DNA of 64,000 bases. Source: Ramlibacter alkalitolerans. Its GTDB lineage: Bacteria; Pseudomonadota; Gammaproteobacteria; Burkholderiales; Burkholderiaceae_C. The notes beneath the pieces are model-generated. The model searched no databases, was not told the DNA's origin, and was given only the letters and a program-made list of their open reading frames with translations. Where the stretch lies: positions 62,001-126,000 of the forward strand of contig NZ_JAEQND010000001.1 of assembly GCF_016722765.1 (NCBI RefSeq). Reading direction: 5' to 3'. Below, one piece after another: positions 44,671 to 55,076 of the stretch (the first letter of the stretch is position 1; each line of letters opens with the position of its first letter). Position numbers and translations under genes: made by a program.

Positions 44671-45431
44671 TAAAGCGACAGGATCGCGGCCGGCAGCGCC
44701 AGGCCCTTGATCTTCTCCGCCGCCCGGTCCGCCTCGGCGCGGGAGGCGAAGGGGCCGGCCCGCACGCGGATGCGCGGCCCGTTCTTCGTTTCGGCGACGT
44801 TGGTGTAGTTCTTCAGTCCGGCGCGATCCAGCTTCTGCTGCGCCAGCCGCGCCTTTTCGCGTTCCGCGAAGGCGCCGACCTGCACCACGTAGCGCAGGCC
44901 CGCCGCGGCCGTATCGACCGACTTGCCTTCCAGCAGCTTCTGGGCCTTGGCGGTCTCCACCTTCGCTTCGGGCGTCTTCGGTTCGGGCCGCGCATCGGCG
45001 CGAAGTTCCGGCTTCTTCTCGGGAGCGCTCTCGGCCTTGGCCACCTTGGGCGGCTCGGGCTTCGCCGCCACCACCGGTGCCGGATTCGTTTGCGGCGCAG
45101 CGAGGCCGGCTTCCTGGCGGGTTTCGGTGATCACCGGGGCCGGCGCCGGTGCGCTGGCGACCTTGCCGGCAGCGGCCGGGGCAGGTGCCTGCGGCAGCGG
45201 CGGCAGCGGCTTGACCTTGTTGCGGTCGGGAATCTCGATCGGGATGTCGACCGCGACGGGGCGCGGCTGCGTATCGAACAGCAGCGGGAAACCCACCACG
45301 CCGATCAGGACGAGGACCACGGCGCCGATCAGGCGGTGGCGGGCGCGCCGCCGCATCACTTCGATGCTTTCGGCCGGCGCGGACGCGGCCTTCGGAGCGT
45401 CGACCTTCTTGCGCAACTTGAACAGGGCCAT
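44670..45431 (-). CDS. dedD: SPOR-domain cell-division protein (DedD-like)
   Basis: A 253-residue protein: cytoplasmic basic N-terminus, one membrane helix (LIGAVVLVLIGVVGFPLLF), a Pro/Ala/Lys-rich periplasmic linker, and a C-terminal SPOR domain (LRYVVQVGAFAEREKARLA; IRVRAGPFASRAEADRAAEK). SPOR domains bind denuded septal peptidoglycan. Position between folC and cvpA matches dedD in E. coli. Confidence 0.9.
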   Translation of the reverse strand: MALFKLRKKVDAPKAASAPAESIEVMRRRARHRLIGAVVLVLIGVVGFPLLFDTQPRPVAVDIPIEIPDRNKVKPLPPLPQAPAPAAAGKVASAPAPAPVITETRQEAGLAAPQTNPAPVVAAKPEPPKVAKAESAPEKKPELRADARPEPKTPEAKVETAKAQKLLEGKSVDTAAAGLRYVVQVGAFAEREKARLAQQKLDRAGLKNYTNVAETKNGPRIRVRAGPFASRAEADRAAEKIKGLALPAAILSL

Positions 45432-45442
45432 CGGGAGGGGAG

Positions 45443-46735
45443 TCAGCCGAGATGCTTGGCGGACAGGCGGGGCACACCGTGCGTGAGGACGCCGCCCACC
45501 GTGTAGAACGATCCGAAGACGAGGATTCTATCAGTCGGCTCGGCAGCAGCCACGGCGGCGCGCAGGGCGTCCTCGGGGCCGGTGTGGATGCTCGCCGGCA
45601 CGTCGCGCCGGCCCGGCAGGGCCTGCCACTTTTCCAGCAGCGCCTGCGCGCTCGCCGCGCGCGGCGTGGGCAGGTCGGTGAAGTACCAGCGGTCCACCAG
45701 CGGCCCCATCTTCGCCAGCATGGGCGCCAGGTCCTTGTCCGCCATGGCGCCGAACACGCCGTGGGTGGTCGGATAGAAGCCCATGGCATCGAGGTTGGCC
45801 GCCAGCGCCGCCACCGCATGCGGGTTGTGCGCCACGTCCAGCACCAGCGCCGGCTGGCCGGGGATGATCTGGAAGCGGCCGGGCAGTTCCACCATCGCCA
45901 GGCCGTTGCGGATCGCCTGCGCGGTCACGGGCAGCCGCTGCCGCAAGGTCTCGAGCGCAGCCAGCACGCCCGAGGCATTGAGCAACTGGTTGGCGCCGCG
46001 CAGCGCGGGATAGGCCAGGCCGGAATAACGGCGCCCGCGCCCGGCCCAGGCCCACTGCTGCTTGTCGCCGGAGAAGTTGAAGTCGCGCCCCAGCAGCCAC
46101 AGGTCGGCGCCGAGCGCGCTGGCCTCCTGGACCACGCTGTGCGGCGGCACCGGATCGCTCACGATCGCCGGCTTGCCGGGACGCAGGATGCCGGCCTTCT
46201 CGCGGCCGATCGCCTCCCGGTCCGCCCCGAGGTATTCCATGTGGTCCAGGTCGATGCTGGTGATGATCGCGCAGTCGGTGTCCACGACGTTCACCGCATC
46301 GAGGCGCCCGCCCAGGCCCACTTCGAGGATCGCGACGTCGAGGGCGCTGGCCGCCATCAGGCTCAGGATCGCGAGCGTCGTGAATTCGAAGTAGGTGAGG
46401 GCCACGTCGTCCATGGCGCGCGCCGCTTCCACCCGCTCGAAGTGCGGCAGCAGCGAGGCGGCCTGCACGATCTCGCCGCCGATGCGGCAGCGCTCCTCGA
46501 AGTGCACCAGGTGCGGCGAGGTGTACACGCCGGTGCGCCAGCCGGCCTGCAGCGCGATCGCCTCCAGCATCGCGCAGGTCGAGCCCTTGCCGTTGGTGCC
46601 GGCCACCGTGATGACCGGGCAGTCGAAGCGCAGGCCGAGGCGGCCCGCCACCTGTTCGACCCGGTCGAGGCCGAGCGCGATGTTCTTCGGATGCAGGCGC
46701 TCGCAGTGCGCCAGCCAGTCGCTGAGGTCGTTCAT
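45443..46735 (-). CDS. folC: Folylpolyglutamate/dihydrofolate synthase
   Basis: A 430-residue Mur-ligase-like enzyme of folate metabolism. P-loop VAGTNGKGSTCAML, then LTYFEFTTLAIL, EVGLGGRLDAVN, DLDHMEYLG and the C-terminal DVAHNPHAVAAL. Start ATG 46735 begins MNDLSDWL; an upstream in-frame ATG has no support. It heads the folC-dedD-cvpA-purF-metZ-gltX run. Confidence 0.96.
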   Translation of the reverse strand: MNDLSDWLAHCERLHPKNIALGLDRVEQVAGRLGLRFDCPVITVAGTNGKGSTCAMLEAIALQAGWRTGVYTSPHLVHFEERCRIGGEIVQAASLLPHFERVEAARAMDDVALTYFEFTTLAILSLMAASALDVAILEVGLGGRLDAVNVVDTDCAIITSIDLDHMEYLGADREAIGREKAGILRPGKPAIVSDPVPPHSVVQEASALGADLWLLGRDFNFSGDKQQWAWAGRGRRYSGLAYPALRGANQLLNASGVLAALETLRQRLPVTAQAIRNGLAMVELPGRFQIIPGQPALVLDVAHNPHAVAALAANLDAMGFYPTTHGVFGAMADKDLAPMLAKMGPLVDRWYFTDLPTPRAASAQALLEKWQALPGRRDVPASIHTGPEDALRAAVAAAEPTDRILVFGSFYTVGGVLTHGVPRLSAKHLG

Positions 46736-46779
46736 GCGGGGATTGTCGTTGCCCCGGCACCCTGCCCTAAGATCCGGCC

Positions 46780-47142
46780 ATGGCCGCAACCCTCTACGGC
46801 ATCCCGAACTGCGACACGGTGAAGAAGGCGCGCGCCTGGCTGGCCGCCCAGGGCGTGGACTACGCGTTCCATGATTTCAAGAAGGGCGGCGTGCCCGCCG
46901 ACCGCCTGGACGCCTGGCTGCACGCGGCCGGCTGGGAAAGGCTCCTGAACCGGCAGGGCACGACCTGGCGCAAGCTCGATGCGCAGGAACAGTTGCGTTC
47001 GGGCAACGAAGCCGGCGCCCGCGCGCTGATGCTGGCGCAGCCGAGCGTCATCAAGCGCCCGGTGGTGGAATGGCCGGATGGCGCCGTCACCGTGGGCTTC
47101 GAACCGGCGGCCTGGCAGGCACGCACTGCCGCTGGCAGTTGA
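46780..47142 (+). CDS. ArsC/Spx-like reductase (YffB type)
   Basis: A 120-residue thioredoxin-fold protein. The motif YGIPNCDTVKKARAWL has a single Cys, as in YffB/Spx-like proteins rather than glutaredoxin CxxC. Further motifs: YAFHDFKKGGVP and PSVIKRPVVEWPDG (the cis-Pro/Arg region). Divergent from folC with 44 bases between. The physiological substrate is unknown. Confidence 0.9.
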   Translation: MAATLYGIPNCDTVKKARAWLAAQGVDYAFHDFKKGGVPADRLDAWLHAAGWERLLNRQGTTWRKLDAQEQLRSGNEAGARALMLAQPSVIKRPVVEWPDGAVTVGFEPAAWQARTAAGS

Positions 47143-47230
47143 TTTTTACCGTCGCTTTACTGTAAAGGCTCGCAACGGCTGGGCCGGCTGTCTAAACTTT
47201 CAGCATCAGCAGTCCACAACGAGTCCCTTC

Positions 47231-47944
47231 ATGAAACACACCGTCATTTTTGCGGCCCTCGGCCTGGCAGCCTTCGGCGCCGCCGCGCAGGAAGTCGGCC
47301 AGGTCGTCTCCTCCCAGCCCGTGATCCAGCAGGTCGCCGTGCCGCGCCAGAACTGCGCTCCCGGCTACGTGCAGGCCCCGCCCCAGACCTCCGGCATGGG
47401 CGGCCTCGCGGGCGCCGTCACCGGCGCGGCGATCGGCAGCCAGATCGGCGGCGGCGCCGGCACGGCCGCGGCCATGCTGATCGGCACCGTGGGCGGCGCG
47501 CTCCTGGGCAACAACGTCGAGGCCAACAACATGCGTGCCCAGCAGGCGGCGATGCCCACCTGCACGACGGAGACGACGTACGAGAACCGCACCGTCGGCT
47601 ACGACGTGACCTACCAGTACGCCGGCCAGCAGTACACCACCCGCATGCCCTACGACCCGGGCCCGACGGTCCGCCTGCAGGTCAGCCCCGTGGCGCAGGG
47701 CAGCGTGCCGGCGCCGGGCATCGCCGGCGCGGTGAGCGCTCCGCCGGTGCAAGGCGTGATCGCGGCGCAGCCCGCGATCGTGGCAACGGCTCCGGCGGTC
47801 GTGCCGGCGCCGGTCTACGTGCAGCCGTACCCGGTGTATCCGGCCTACCCGTACCCTGTCTACCGGCCGTACTACCCGCCGGTCGGCATCTCGCTGGGCT
47901 TCGTGTTCCGCGGCGGCCACGGCGGCCACCGCCACTGGCGCTGA
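47231..47944 (+). CDS. Glycine-zipper outer-membrane-type protein
   Basis: A 237-residue exported protein with a signal peptide (VIFAALGLAAFGAAAQ). A glycine-zipper (17-kDa antigen-like) segment follows (GGLAGAVTGAAIGSQIGGGA, then LIGTVGGALLGNNVE), then a beta-rich portion and a Pro/Tyr-rich tail (YPVYPAYPYPVYRPYYPP) ending in a Gly/His-rich stretch. Such proteins usually associate with the outer membrane. ATG 47231 is placed at the signal peptide. A strong terminator follows. Confidence 0.85.
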   Translation: MKHTVIFAALGLAAFGAAAQEVGQVVSSQPVIQQVAVPRQNCAPGYVQAPPQTSGMGGLAGAVTGAAIGSQIGGGAGTAAAMLIGTVGGALLGNNVEANNMRAQQAAMPTCTTETTYENRTVGYDVTYQYAGQQYTTRMPYDPGPTVRLQVSPVAQGSVPAPGIAGAVSAPPVQGVIAAQPAIVATAPAVVPAPVYVQPYPVYPAYPYPVYRPYYPPVGISLGFVFRGGHGGHRHWR

Positions 47945-47961
47945 GCATCCCGCGCCGATCC

Positions 47962-47994
47962 GAGAGAACCCCGCCCTGCGGGGTTTTCTCTTTT
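47962..47994 (+). terminator. Rho-independent terminator
   Basis: GAGAGAACCCCGC-CCT-GCGGGGTTTTCTC followed by TTTT, 18 bases after the glycine-zipper gene stop. Confidence 0.92.
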
Positions 47995-48053
47995 GGGGAG
48001 GCGCTTTGTCCCCTCGCCTAAAATCAGCGGTTTCCCCGCAGCTTTTCCCTCCC

Positions 48054-48371
48054 ATGACCACCGAGACATTCGACGGCGTCGCCGTCGCGACCCAGGCCAA
48101 CGTGTACTTCGACGGCAAGTGCGTCAGCCACAGCATCACGCTGGCCGACGGCACGAGGAAATCGGTGGGCGTGGTCCTGCCGGCCAGCCTGACCTTCAAG
48201 ACCGGCGCGCCCGAGATCATGGAGTGCGTGGCCGGCTCCTGCGAGTACAAGCTCGCCGGCAGCAGCGAATGGAAGAAGTCCTCGGCCGGCGACAGGTTCT
48301 CCGTGCCCGGCGACTCCAGCTTCGAGATCCGCACGACCGAGCCCTATCACTACATCTGCCACTTCGGCTGA
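48054..48371 (+). CDS. ppnP: Pyrimidine/purine nucleoside phosphorylase
   Basis: A 105-residue cupin-fold protein of the PpnP (YaiE, formerly DUF1255) family, which phosphorolyses nucleosides. Motifs: VATQANVYFDGKCVSHSITL, GVVLPASLTFKTGAPEIMEC and the C-terminal EPYHYICHFG. Length matches the family. It is 9 bases upstream of argG and probably co-transcribed with it. Confidence 0.93.
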   Translation: MTTETFDGVAVATQANVYFDGKCVSHSITLADGTRKSVGVVLPASLTFKTGAPEIMECVAGSCEYKLAGSSEWKKSSAGDRFSVPGDSSFEIRTTEPYHYICHFG

Positions 48372-49712
<1,341 letters not shown>

Positions 49713-49802
49713 GCGGGCCGCGCGCGGCGCAGAGGGGATGCCCGGAGGCACACGGCCCGCGCGCCGTGGTATGACGCGGCCTTCCGACCGGAGTTCGTCC
49801 CC

Positions 49803-50312
49803 ATGAAGAAGCTCGTCGCCGCGTTCGCCCTCGCGCTGTTCCCGCTCCTCGTCCCGGCCCAGGAGCGCGCCCTGCGCGCCGGCACCCTCAGCGTGGAGTT
49901 CCCGCAGGAATGGAACTTCAGGGCCTCCGCCCAGCGCGCCGAGGGCCACGGGCCCGAGGGGGAACTGGTGCTGGTGAACTTCCGCGTGCTCCACCCGGGC
50001 GCACCGGCCGAAGTCGTCGCCCAGCACTGGACGGTGCTGCGCAACTTCGCCCGCGACGAGATGCCCGGCCTGGCCGCGGGCAAGGACACGCAGGTGATCC
50101 GCGCCGTGACGGAGTCGCCCCTGCAGGATGCGCGGGTCGAGTTCTCCTCCGTGTCCAAGCGTTTGCGCGAAGGGCGCGACGCCTATTTCCTGCAGTACCT
50201 CCTCGGCTCGCGGCGCACCATCGCCTACTTCACCGTCGAAGGCTTCGGCGACGCGCTGCAGGCTGCCGCGCGGTTCGAGAAAATCCTTGCCACCCAGCGC
50301 TGGCAGGAATGA
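49803..50312 (+). CDS. Exported protein of unknown function
   Basis: A 169-residue protein with a signal peptide (MKKLVAAFALALFPLLVPAQ). The remainder is a small alpha/beta domain (LSVEFPQEWNFRAS; YFTVEGFGDALQAAARFEKI) resembling PsbP/DUF1795-type folds only loosely. No catalytic motif seen. It precedes two further small genes on the same strand. Confidence 0.8.
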   Translation: MKKLVAAFALALFPLLVPAQERALRAGTLSVEFPQEWNFRASAQRAEGHGPEGELVLVNFRVLHPGAPAEVVAQHWTVLRNFARDEMPGLAAGKDTQVIRAVTESPLQDARVEFSSVSKRLREGRDAYFLQYLLGSRRTIAYFTVEGFGDALQAAARFEKILATQRWQE

Positions 50313-50376
50313 AATCGCGTGCCAGGAGACTCCGATGCTCGCCATCTTCCGCCCCCGTGCGCAGCGCCCGTAAGCG

Positions 50377-50637
50377 ATGAAGCGCGCAGCCTCGACCCTC
50401 CTCGTGGTGGCCGCGCTCGTGGCCGCCGCCGCCCTGCTGAATCCCTCGGCGGAGCGGCACCGCCAGAAGATCCGCCAGGCCATGGGCGAGCGCAGCCCGA
50501 TCGCGGGCATGCTGGGCCTGGGCACCCTGAAGGCCTTCGCCTCGAACTACCGCTCGCTGGGCGTCGCCTCCTACACCACCGCCGGCGACCGCGTGGCCTC
50601 CGTCGGGGCCTTCGGTTTCGTGTACGTGCTGCAATGA
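50377..50637 (+). CDS. Small membrane-anchored or secreted hypothetical protein
   Basis: An 86-residue protein with an N-terminal hydrophobic segment (STLLVVAALVAAAALL), then KIRQAMGERSPI and a Gly/Ala/aromatic C-terminus (YTTAGDRVASVGAFGFVYVL). No family recognised. Coding support comes from the signal-like start and compact spacing with the next gene (15 bases). Confidence 0.65.
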   Translation: MKRAASTLLVVAALVAAAALLNPSAERHRQKIRQAMGERSPIAGMLGLGTLKAFASNYRSLGVASYTTAGDRVASVGAFGFVYVLQ

Positions 50638-50652
50638 CCTGAGGAGCGCGTC

Positions 50653-51276
50653 ATGGCCACGCCCTTCCCCCTGCGCTGCCGCTGCGGCCGCTTCCAGGCC
50701 GAAGTGCGCCATCCCGGCCGCGGCACGCGCGCCGTCTGCTACTGCAAGGACTGCCAGGCCTTCGCGCATTTCCTCGGGCTGCCCTCCGGCATGCTGGACG
50801 CGCACGGCGGCACCGACATCGTCGCCGTGCGGCCACGCGACGTGCGCTTCGTGCAAGGGGCCGAGCAGCTCGCCTGCATGTCGCTCACGCCGCGCGGCAC
50901 GCTGCGCTGGTTCACCGCCTGCTGCCGCACGCCGGTCGGCAACACGCCGCGCGACCTTCGGCTGTCGCACGTGGGCCTGGTGCATACCGCGCTGGAGAGT
51001 CCGGGCGCCGACCTGGAAGCGGCCTTCGGGCCGGTGCGCATGCGGGTGAACCGCCAGAGCGCGCACGGGCGTCCCCCGGCGTCGCCGCGGTTCGCGTTCG
51101 CCGCTGCGCTCCTGCGCTATGTCTCGGGGCTGGCGTGGTCGCGGGCCAGCGGCGGCTACCGCACCAACCCGTTCTTCGACGCGGACAGCGGCCGGCCGCG
51201 CGTGGAGCCGCAGGTGCTCTCGCTCGAGGAACACCGGAAGGTGAAGGCGCAGGTGGCGGCGGCCGGAGGGGCCTGA
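50653..51276 (+). CDS. DUF6151/GFA-like zinc protein
   Basis: A 207-residue protein. The N-terminus has zinc-ligand-like cysteines (LRCRCGRFQAEV; VCYCKDCQAF) and a later CC (FTACCRTPVGNTP), as in the GFA (glutathione-dependent formaldehyde-activating-like) fold; the family is annotated DUF6151. No enzymatic role established. It is followed 14 bases later by the CHAT-domain gene. Confidence 0.78.
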   Translation: MATPFPLRCRCGRFQAEVRHPGRGTRAVCYCKDCQAFAHFLGLPSGMLDAHGGTDIVAVRPRDVRFVQGAEQLACMSLTPRGTLRWFTACCRTPVGNTPRDLRLSHVGLVHTALESPGADLEAAFGPVRMRVNRQSAHGRPPASPRFAFAAALLRYVSGLAWSRASGGYRTNPFFDADSGRPRVEPQVLSLEEHRKVKAQVAAAGGA

Positions 51277-51290
51277 GGACAAGGAGGCCG

Positions 51291-53006
51291 ATGATGGGAC
51301 TTACAGCCAGCCACGAGGTCTCTCCTGCGTCGCCGCCCGGTGCCTACCGCGACTTCGTCATTTCCGCCCGGCGCCTGGACGCGCGCAGCGTGGCCGTCGG
51401 CGTCGACAGCTCTCCCGCCGGCCCGCTCCAGGCGATGGTGAAAGTATCGTTCAGCCAGAAGGAGGCTTCTGCGCTGCACGCGAGCTTCCGGGCCAGCTTC
51501 GCCGAGCCGCAGGTGCAGGGCGGCCGGATGCTGATGTCCGCCGAGGAGGCGGCCACGATCGGGCGGCGGCTCGCGCAGGTGCTGTTCCCGCCGGCCGTCC
51601 TGGGCCTGTTCGCAAGCAGCCTGACGCTCGTGGCCGGCAAGCTGCGGATCCGGCTGGCCATGGACGCATCGCTGATGGACCTGCCCTGGGAATACGTGGC
51701 GCGCCCGCACGCGGGCGAAGGCCATGCGCAGGCGGCCGATTTCCTGCTGCTCGATCCGGCCGTGTCCATGGTGCGGCAGGCCTCGGGGCCCGGCATCGGT
51801 TTCGCGCCGATCTCGGGCCGGCAGCGGCTCGTGTTCGCCGGAACGTTCTGGGAAGGCGATCGCGACGGCTGGGAGGTGGGCAAGGAATTCGCCCTCCTCC
51901 ATCGCGCCTTGCACCCCGTCGTCGATTACCTGGCCAGCGACTTCATCGTCGCGCGCGATCCGCAGGAGCTCGGCGGGCGCAACCTGGACGGATGTGCCGT
52001 CTTCCACTACGCGGGCCACTGCGATTTCGATCCCGCAGGGCGCGCCTTCCTGCTCAAGGAACTGCCGACTTCCCGGGCGCTGGCGATAAAGGACGACGCG
52101 CTCTACCTCGACGAACTCGCGCCGCGACTCGCCGCCGCCGGGGTGCGACTGGCCGTCCTGAGCGCCTGCAACAGTGGTTTCGGCGCGGTGGCCAACCCGC
52201 TCCTGGACGCCGGCGTGCCGGTGGTGATCGGCGTCAACGGCGGCGTCGCCTCGACGAGCACGATCGAGTTCTGCGCCAAGCTCTACGAATCCCTGGCCGT
52301 GGGACTCACCCTCGACGAGGCCGTCTCCCACGCCCGTCTGCACGTCTTCCAGTGGGGCAGGAAGTACGACCTGTTCGACTGGGGACTCTTCATGGTGCAC
52401 ATGCGCTGCGGGGAGGCCGTCCTGTTCCCCCGGCTGGCCAGCGCCGAACTCGCCCAGCGGCAACGGACCGTGCGGCAAGCGCACGCCGAGACGATCGGCA
52501 GCGCCCTGCAGCTGATGCGCGAGCTGGATCCCTATAACTTCGCGCAGATCATGTCGGAGCTGGTGCAGCGCCGCGTGCTGATCCTCGGACGGTTCAACGA
52601 CAAGCGCATGCCCTTGCTCGACGCGATCCGGACGCACCTGCAGCAGCATCCGAACCGCTACCTGCCGGAGCTCTTCACCTACGACAAGCCCGAGTCGCGC
52701 GACCTGGAGGAAGCGATCATCGGCTTCGCCGCGCTCTCCCGCTTCGTGATCGCCGACCTGAGCGAACCCCGGAGCGTGCCGCAGGAGCTGGGCGCCATCG
52801 CCCCGAACTTCCAGTCCGTCCCCATCGTTCCGCTGATCGACGCGGCGGAACAGGAGTACGCCACCTTCGAAAGCATCCGCCGCCGCGCCAACGTGGTGAA
52901 GCCGACGGTGCGCTACAAGGACCGCGACGATCTCGTCGGCCAGCTCGACGCGATCGTCGCGCTCGCCGAAGGCAAGCTGCTGGAGGTGCGGCCGCCGGCG
53001 GTGTGA
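51291..53006 (+). CDS. CHAT-domain protease protein with C-terminal TIR-like region
   Basis: A 571-residue protein. The central CHAT (caspase-like) domain carries the catalytic His243 in VFHYAGHCDFD and Cys293 in VLSACNSGFGAV. Upstream is a beta-rich segment ending in MDLPWEYVARP. After residue ~400 comes a second alpha/beta region (RRVLILGRFNDKRMPLLDAI; RFVIADLSEPRSVPQELGA) that looks like a TIR or nucleotide-binding-like fold. Start at ATG 51291/51294 behind AAGGAGG. CHAT proteases are common effectors or activators in bacterial immunity and cell-death systems. No partner sensor gene is obvious beside it. Confidence 0.82.
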   Translation: MMGLTASHEVSPASPPGAYRDFVISARRLDARSVAVGVDSSPAGPLQAMVKVSFSQKEASALHASFRASFAEPQVQGGRMLMSAEEAATIGRRLAQVLFPPAVLGLFASSLTLVAGKLRIRLAMDASLMDLPWEYVARPHAGEGHAQAADFLLLDPAVSMVRQASGPGIGFAPISGRQRLVFAGTFWEGDRDGWEVGKEFALLHRALHPVVDYLASDFIVARDPQELGGRNLDGCAVFHYAGHCDFDPAGRAFLLKELPTSRALAIKDDALYLDELAPRLAAAGVRLAVLSACNSGFGAVANPLLDAGVPVVIGVNGGVASTSTIEFCAKLYESLAVGLTLDEAVSHARLHVFQWGRKYDLFDWGLFMVHMRCGEAVLFPRLASAELAQRQRTVRQAHAETIGSALQLMRELDPYNFAQIMSELVQRRVLILGRFNDKRMPLLDAIRTHLQQHPNRYLPELFTYDKPESRDLEEAIIGFAALSRFVIADLSEPRSVPQELGAIAPNFQSVPIVPLIDAAEQEYATFESIRRRANVVKPTVRYKDRDDLVGQLDAIVALAEGKLLEVRPPAV

Positions 53007-53123
53007 GCGGGACACCGGCGCCTGGGCTTGATCCCTGCAGGACGACTAGCCTGCCGCGGCCGGGCGGATTACCATGCACCTGAGATCCTCTGTTGCCGCC
53101 CCGCGCGGCGAAAGGAGTGCGCC

Positions 53124-53486
53124 ATGAAACGCGTGAAGCACTGGCAGGACGCGGCGAACGCCGTGCTCGGTGCCTGGCTGGTGGTTTCTCCCTGGGTGCT
53201 CGGCTTCGGCAACGTGGTGGTGGCCGCCGTCAGCACCATGGCCGTCGGGGCGCTCCTGATCGCCTCCAGCCTCGAGGCCATGCAGGTGCCGCAGGCCTGG
53301 GAGGAATGGCTCGATGCCGGCCTGGGCGCCCTGCTGATGATGACGCCCGCCCTGCTCGGCTTCGACGGCGTGGCCCCCGCGCTGCAGAACGCGCTGATCA
53401 CCGGCGGCGTCGTCACCGCGCTGGCGATCTGGGTGCTCGTCACCGACGACGAATTCGCCTCTTCCTGGGAACGGATCGGCGGCTGA
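53124..53486 (+). CDS. SPW-repeat membrane protein
   Basis: A 120-residue protein with four hydrophobic segments and the SPW motif ([15 protein letters not shown]), partly repeated ([16 protein letters not shown]). It starts [14 protein letters not shown], typical of the family. ATG 53124 has GGAG upstream. Function of SPW proteins is unknown. It converges on murB with 10 bases between. Confidence 0.88.
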   Translation: MKRVKHWQDAANAVLGAWLVVSPWVLGFGNVVVAAVSTMAVGALLIASSLEAMQVPQAWEEWLDAGLGALLMMTPALLGFDGVAPALQNALITGGVVTALAIWVLVTDDEFASSWERIGG

Positions 53487-53496
53487 GGCCGGTCGG

Positions 53497-54537
53497 TCAG
53501 ACCACGACCGGCTCCGGCTCCAGCCGGATGCCGAAGCGCTCGTACACGCTGGTCTGGATCGCGCGGGCCAGCGTGACCACCTCGCCGCCGGTCGCGCCGC
53601 CGCGGTTGACCAGCACCAGCGCCTGCTTCTCGTAGACGCCCGCCTGGCCGACCGACTTGCCTTTCCAGCCGCAGGCGTCGATGAGCCAGCCGGCGGCGAG
53701 CTTCACGGTGCCGTCGGGCATCGGGTAGTGCACGATGCCGGGATCGCGGGCGATGATGTCCTGGCACTGCTCCGGCGTCACGGTGGGGTTCTTGAAGAAG
53801 CTGCCGGCATTGCCGATCACCCGCGGGTCGGGCAGCTTCGCGCTGCGGATCGCGCAGACCCAGTCGTAGATCTGGCGGGCGTCCGGGTGCTGGATGCCGG
53901 ATTCCGTCATCCGGCGCTGCAGGTCGAGGTAGCCGAGCACCGGCTTCCAGGGCTTGGGCAGGCGGAAGCGCACCCGCAGGATCACCGCGCGACCCGCCAG
54001 GCCGAAGTCGCTGTCGCGGGCCGGCGAATGCTTGAACACCGAGTCACGGTAGCCGAAGGCGCACTGGGAGGCATCGAGCGTGAACTCGCGCCCCGTCATC
54101 AGGTCGACGGCGTCCAGCGATTCGAAGCGGTCCTGCAGTTCCAGGCCGTAGGCGCCGATGTTCTGCACCGGAGAGGCCCCCACAGTGCCGGGGATCAGCG
54201 CCAGGTTCTCCAGGCCGCCGAAGCCCTGTTCGATGCTCCACGCGACCGCCTCGTGCCAGTTCTCGCCGGCGCCGAACTCGATCACCGTCCCCCGGGGGCC
54301 GTCTTCCAGCACGCGCCGGCCGGGAACCTCCACCTTCAGCACCACCGCCTTGACGTCGCCCGTGAGCACGATGTTGCTGCCGCCGCCGAGGACGAACTTC
54401 GGTTCGTCCCCGAACTCCGGATGAGCCAGGACGGCGTGCACGTCCGCGGCGGCGCGAACGCGCACCAGCGTGCGGGCCTTCGCGACGATCCCGAAGGTGT
54501 TGTACGGCTGCAGCGCTGCGTTCGACTCGACGATCAT
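53497..54537 (-). CDS. murB: UDP-N-acetylenolpyruvoylglucosamine reductase
   Basis: A 346-residue FAD enzyme of peptidoglycan precursor synthesis. FAD-binding motifs [12 protein letters not shown] and [19 protein letters not shown]; active-site Arg in FGYRDSVFK, Ser in [12 protein letters not shown]. Start [15 protein letters not shown] is typical. Divergent from the YajQ-family gene with 51 bases between. Confidence 0.96.
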   Translation of the reverse strand: MIVESNAALQPYNTFGIVAKARTLVRVRAAADVHAVLAHPEFGDEPKFVLGGGSNIVLTGDVKAVVLKVEVPGRRVLEDGPRGTVIEFGAGENWHEAVAWSIEQGFGGLENLALIPGTVGASPVQNIGAYGLELQDRFESLDAVDLMTGREFTLDASQCAFGYRDSVFKHSPARDSDFGLAGRAVILRVRFRLPKPWKPVLGYLDLQRRMTESGIQHPDARQIYDWVCAIRSAKLPDPRVIGNAGSFFKNPTVTPEQCQDIIARDPGIVHYPMPDGTVKLAAGWLIDACGWKGKSVGQAGVYEKQALVLVNRGGATGGEVVTLARAIQTSVYERFGIRLEPEPVVV

Positions 54538-54588
54538 GGGAGAATTGTGCCCAAAGCCGACGCAGGCCGGTGCAGGAGGAATCTCAAG

Positions 54589-55074
54589 ATGCCGTCATTC
54601 GATACCGTGTGCGAACCGAACATGGTGGAAGTCAGGAACGCCGTGGACAACGCCGCCAAGGAGATCGGGACGCGCTTCGACTTCAAGGGCACGTCCGCCG
54701 CGATCGAGATCAAGGAGAAGGAAATCACGCTCACGGGCGATGCCGATTTCCAGCTGCAGCAGATCATGGACGTCCTCATGGGCAAGCTGGCCAAGCGCAA
54801 CGTGGACGTGCGCTTCCTGGACAAGGGCGAGGTGCAGAAGGCCGGCGGCGACAAGGTGAAGCAGGTGCTCAAGGTCCGCAACGGCATCGAGTCGGAGCAG
54901 GCCAAGAAGATCCAGAAGCTCATCAAGGACAGCAAGCTCAAGGTGCAGGCCTCGATCCAGGGCGACGCGGTGCGCGTCACCGGCAAGGACAGGGACGTCC
55001 TGCAGGAAGCCATTGCGCTGGTGCGCAAGGAGATGTCCGAGCTGCCCCTGAGCTTCAACAATTTCCGCGACTGA
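54589..55074 (+). CDS. YajQ-family nucleotide-binding protein
   Basis: A 161-residue protein of the YajQ/UPF0234 family, with two ferredoxin-like domains. Motifs: [40 protein letters not shown] and a C-terminal [13 protein letters not shown]. Some members bind cyclic-di-GMP. Strong AGGAGGA site upstream of ATG 54589. Two bases separate it from the next start. Confidence 0.95.
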   Translation: MPSFDTVCEPNMVEVRNAVDNAAKEIGTRFDFKGTSAAIEIKEKEITLTGDADFQLQQIMDVLMGKLAKRNVDVRFLDKGEVQKAGGDKVKQVLKVRNGIESEQAKKIQKLIKDSKLKVQASIQGDAVRVTGKDRDVLQEAIALVRKEMSELPLSFNNFRD

Positions 55075-55076
55075 AC

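Noticed and set aside
46736..46789. 18-codon N-terminal extension of folC
   Set aside because: It would overlap the divergent ArsC-like gene; MNDLSDWL is the normal FolC start.
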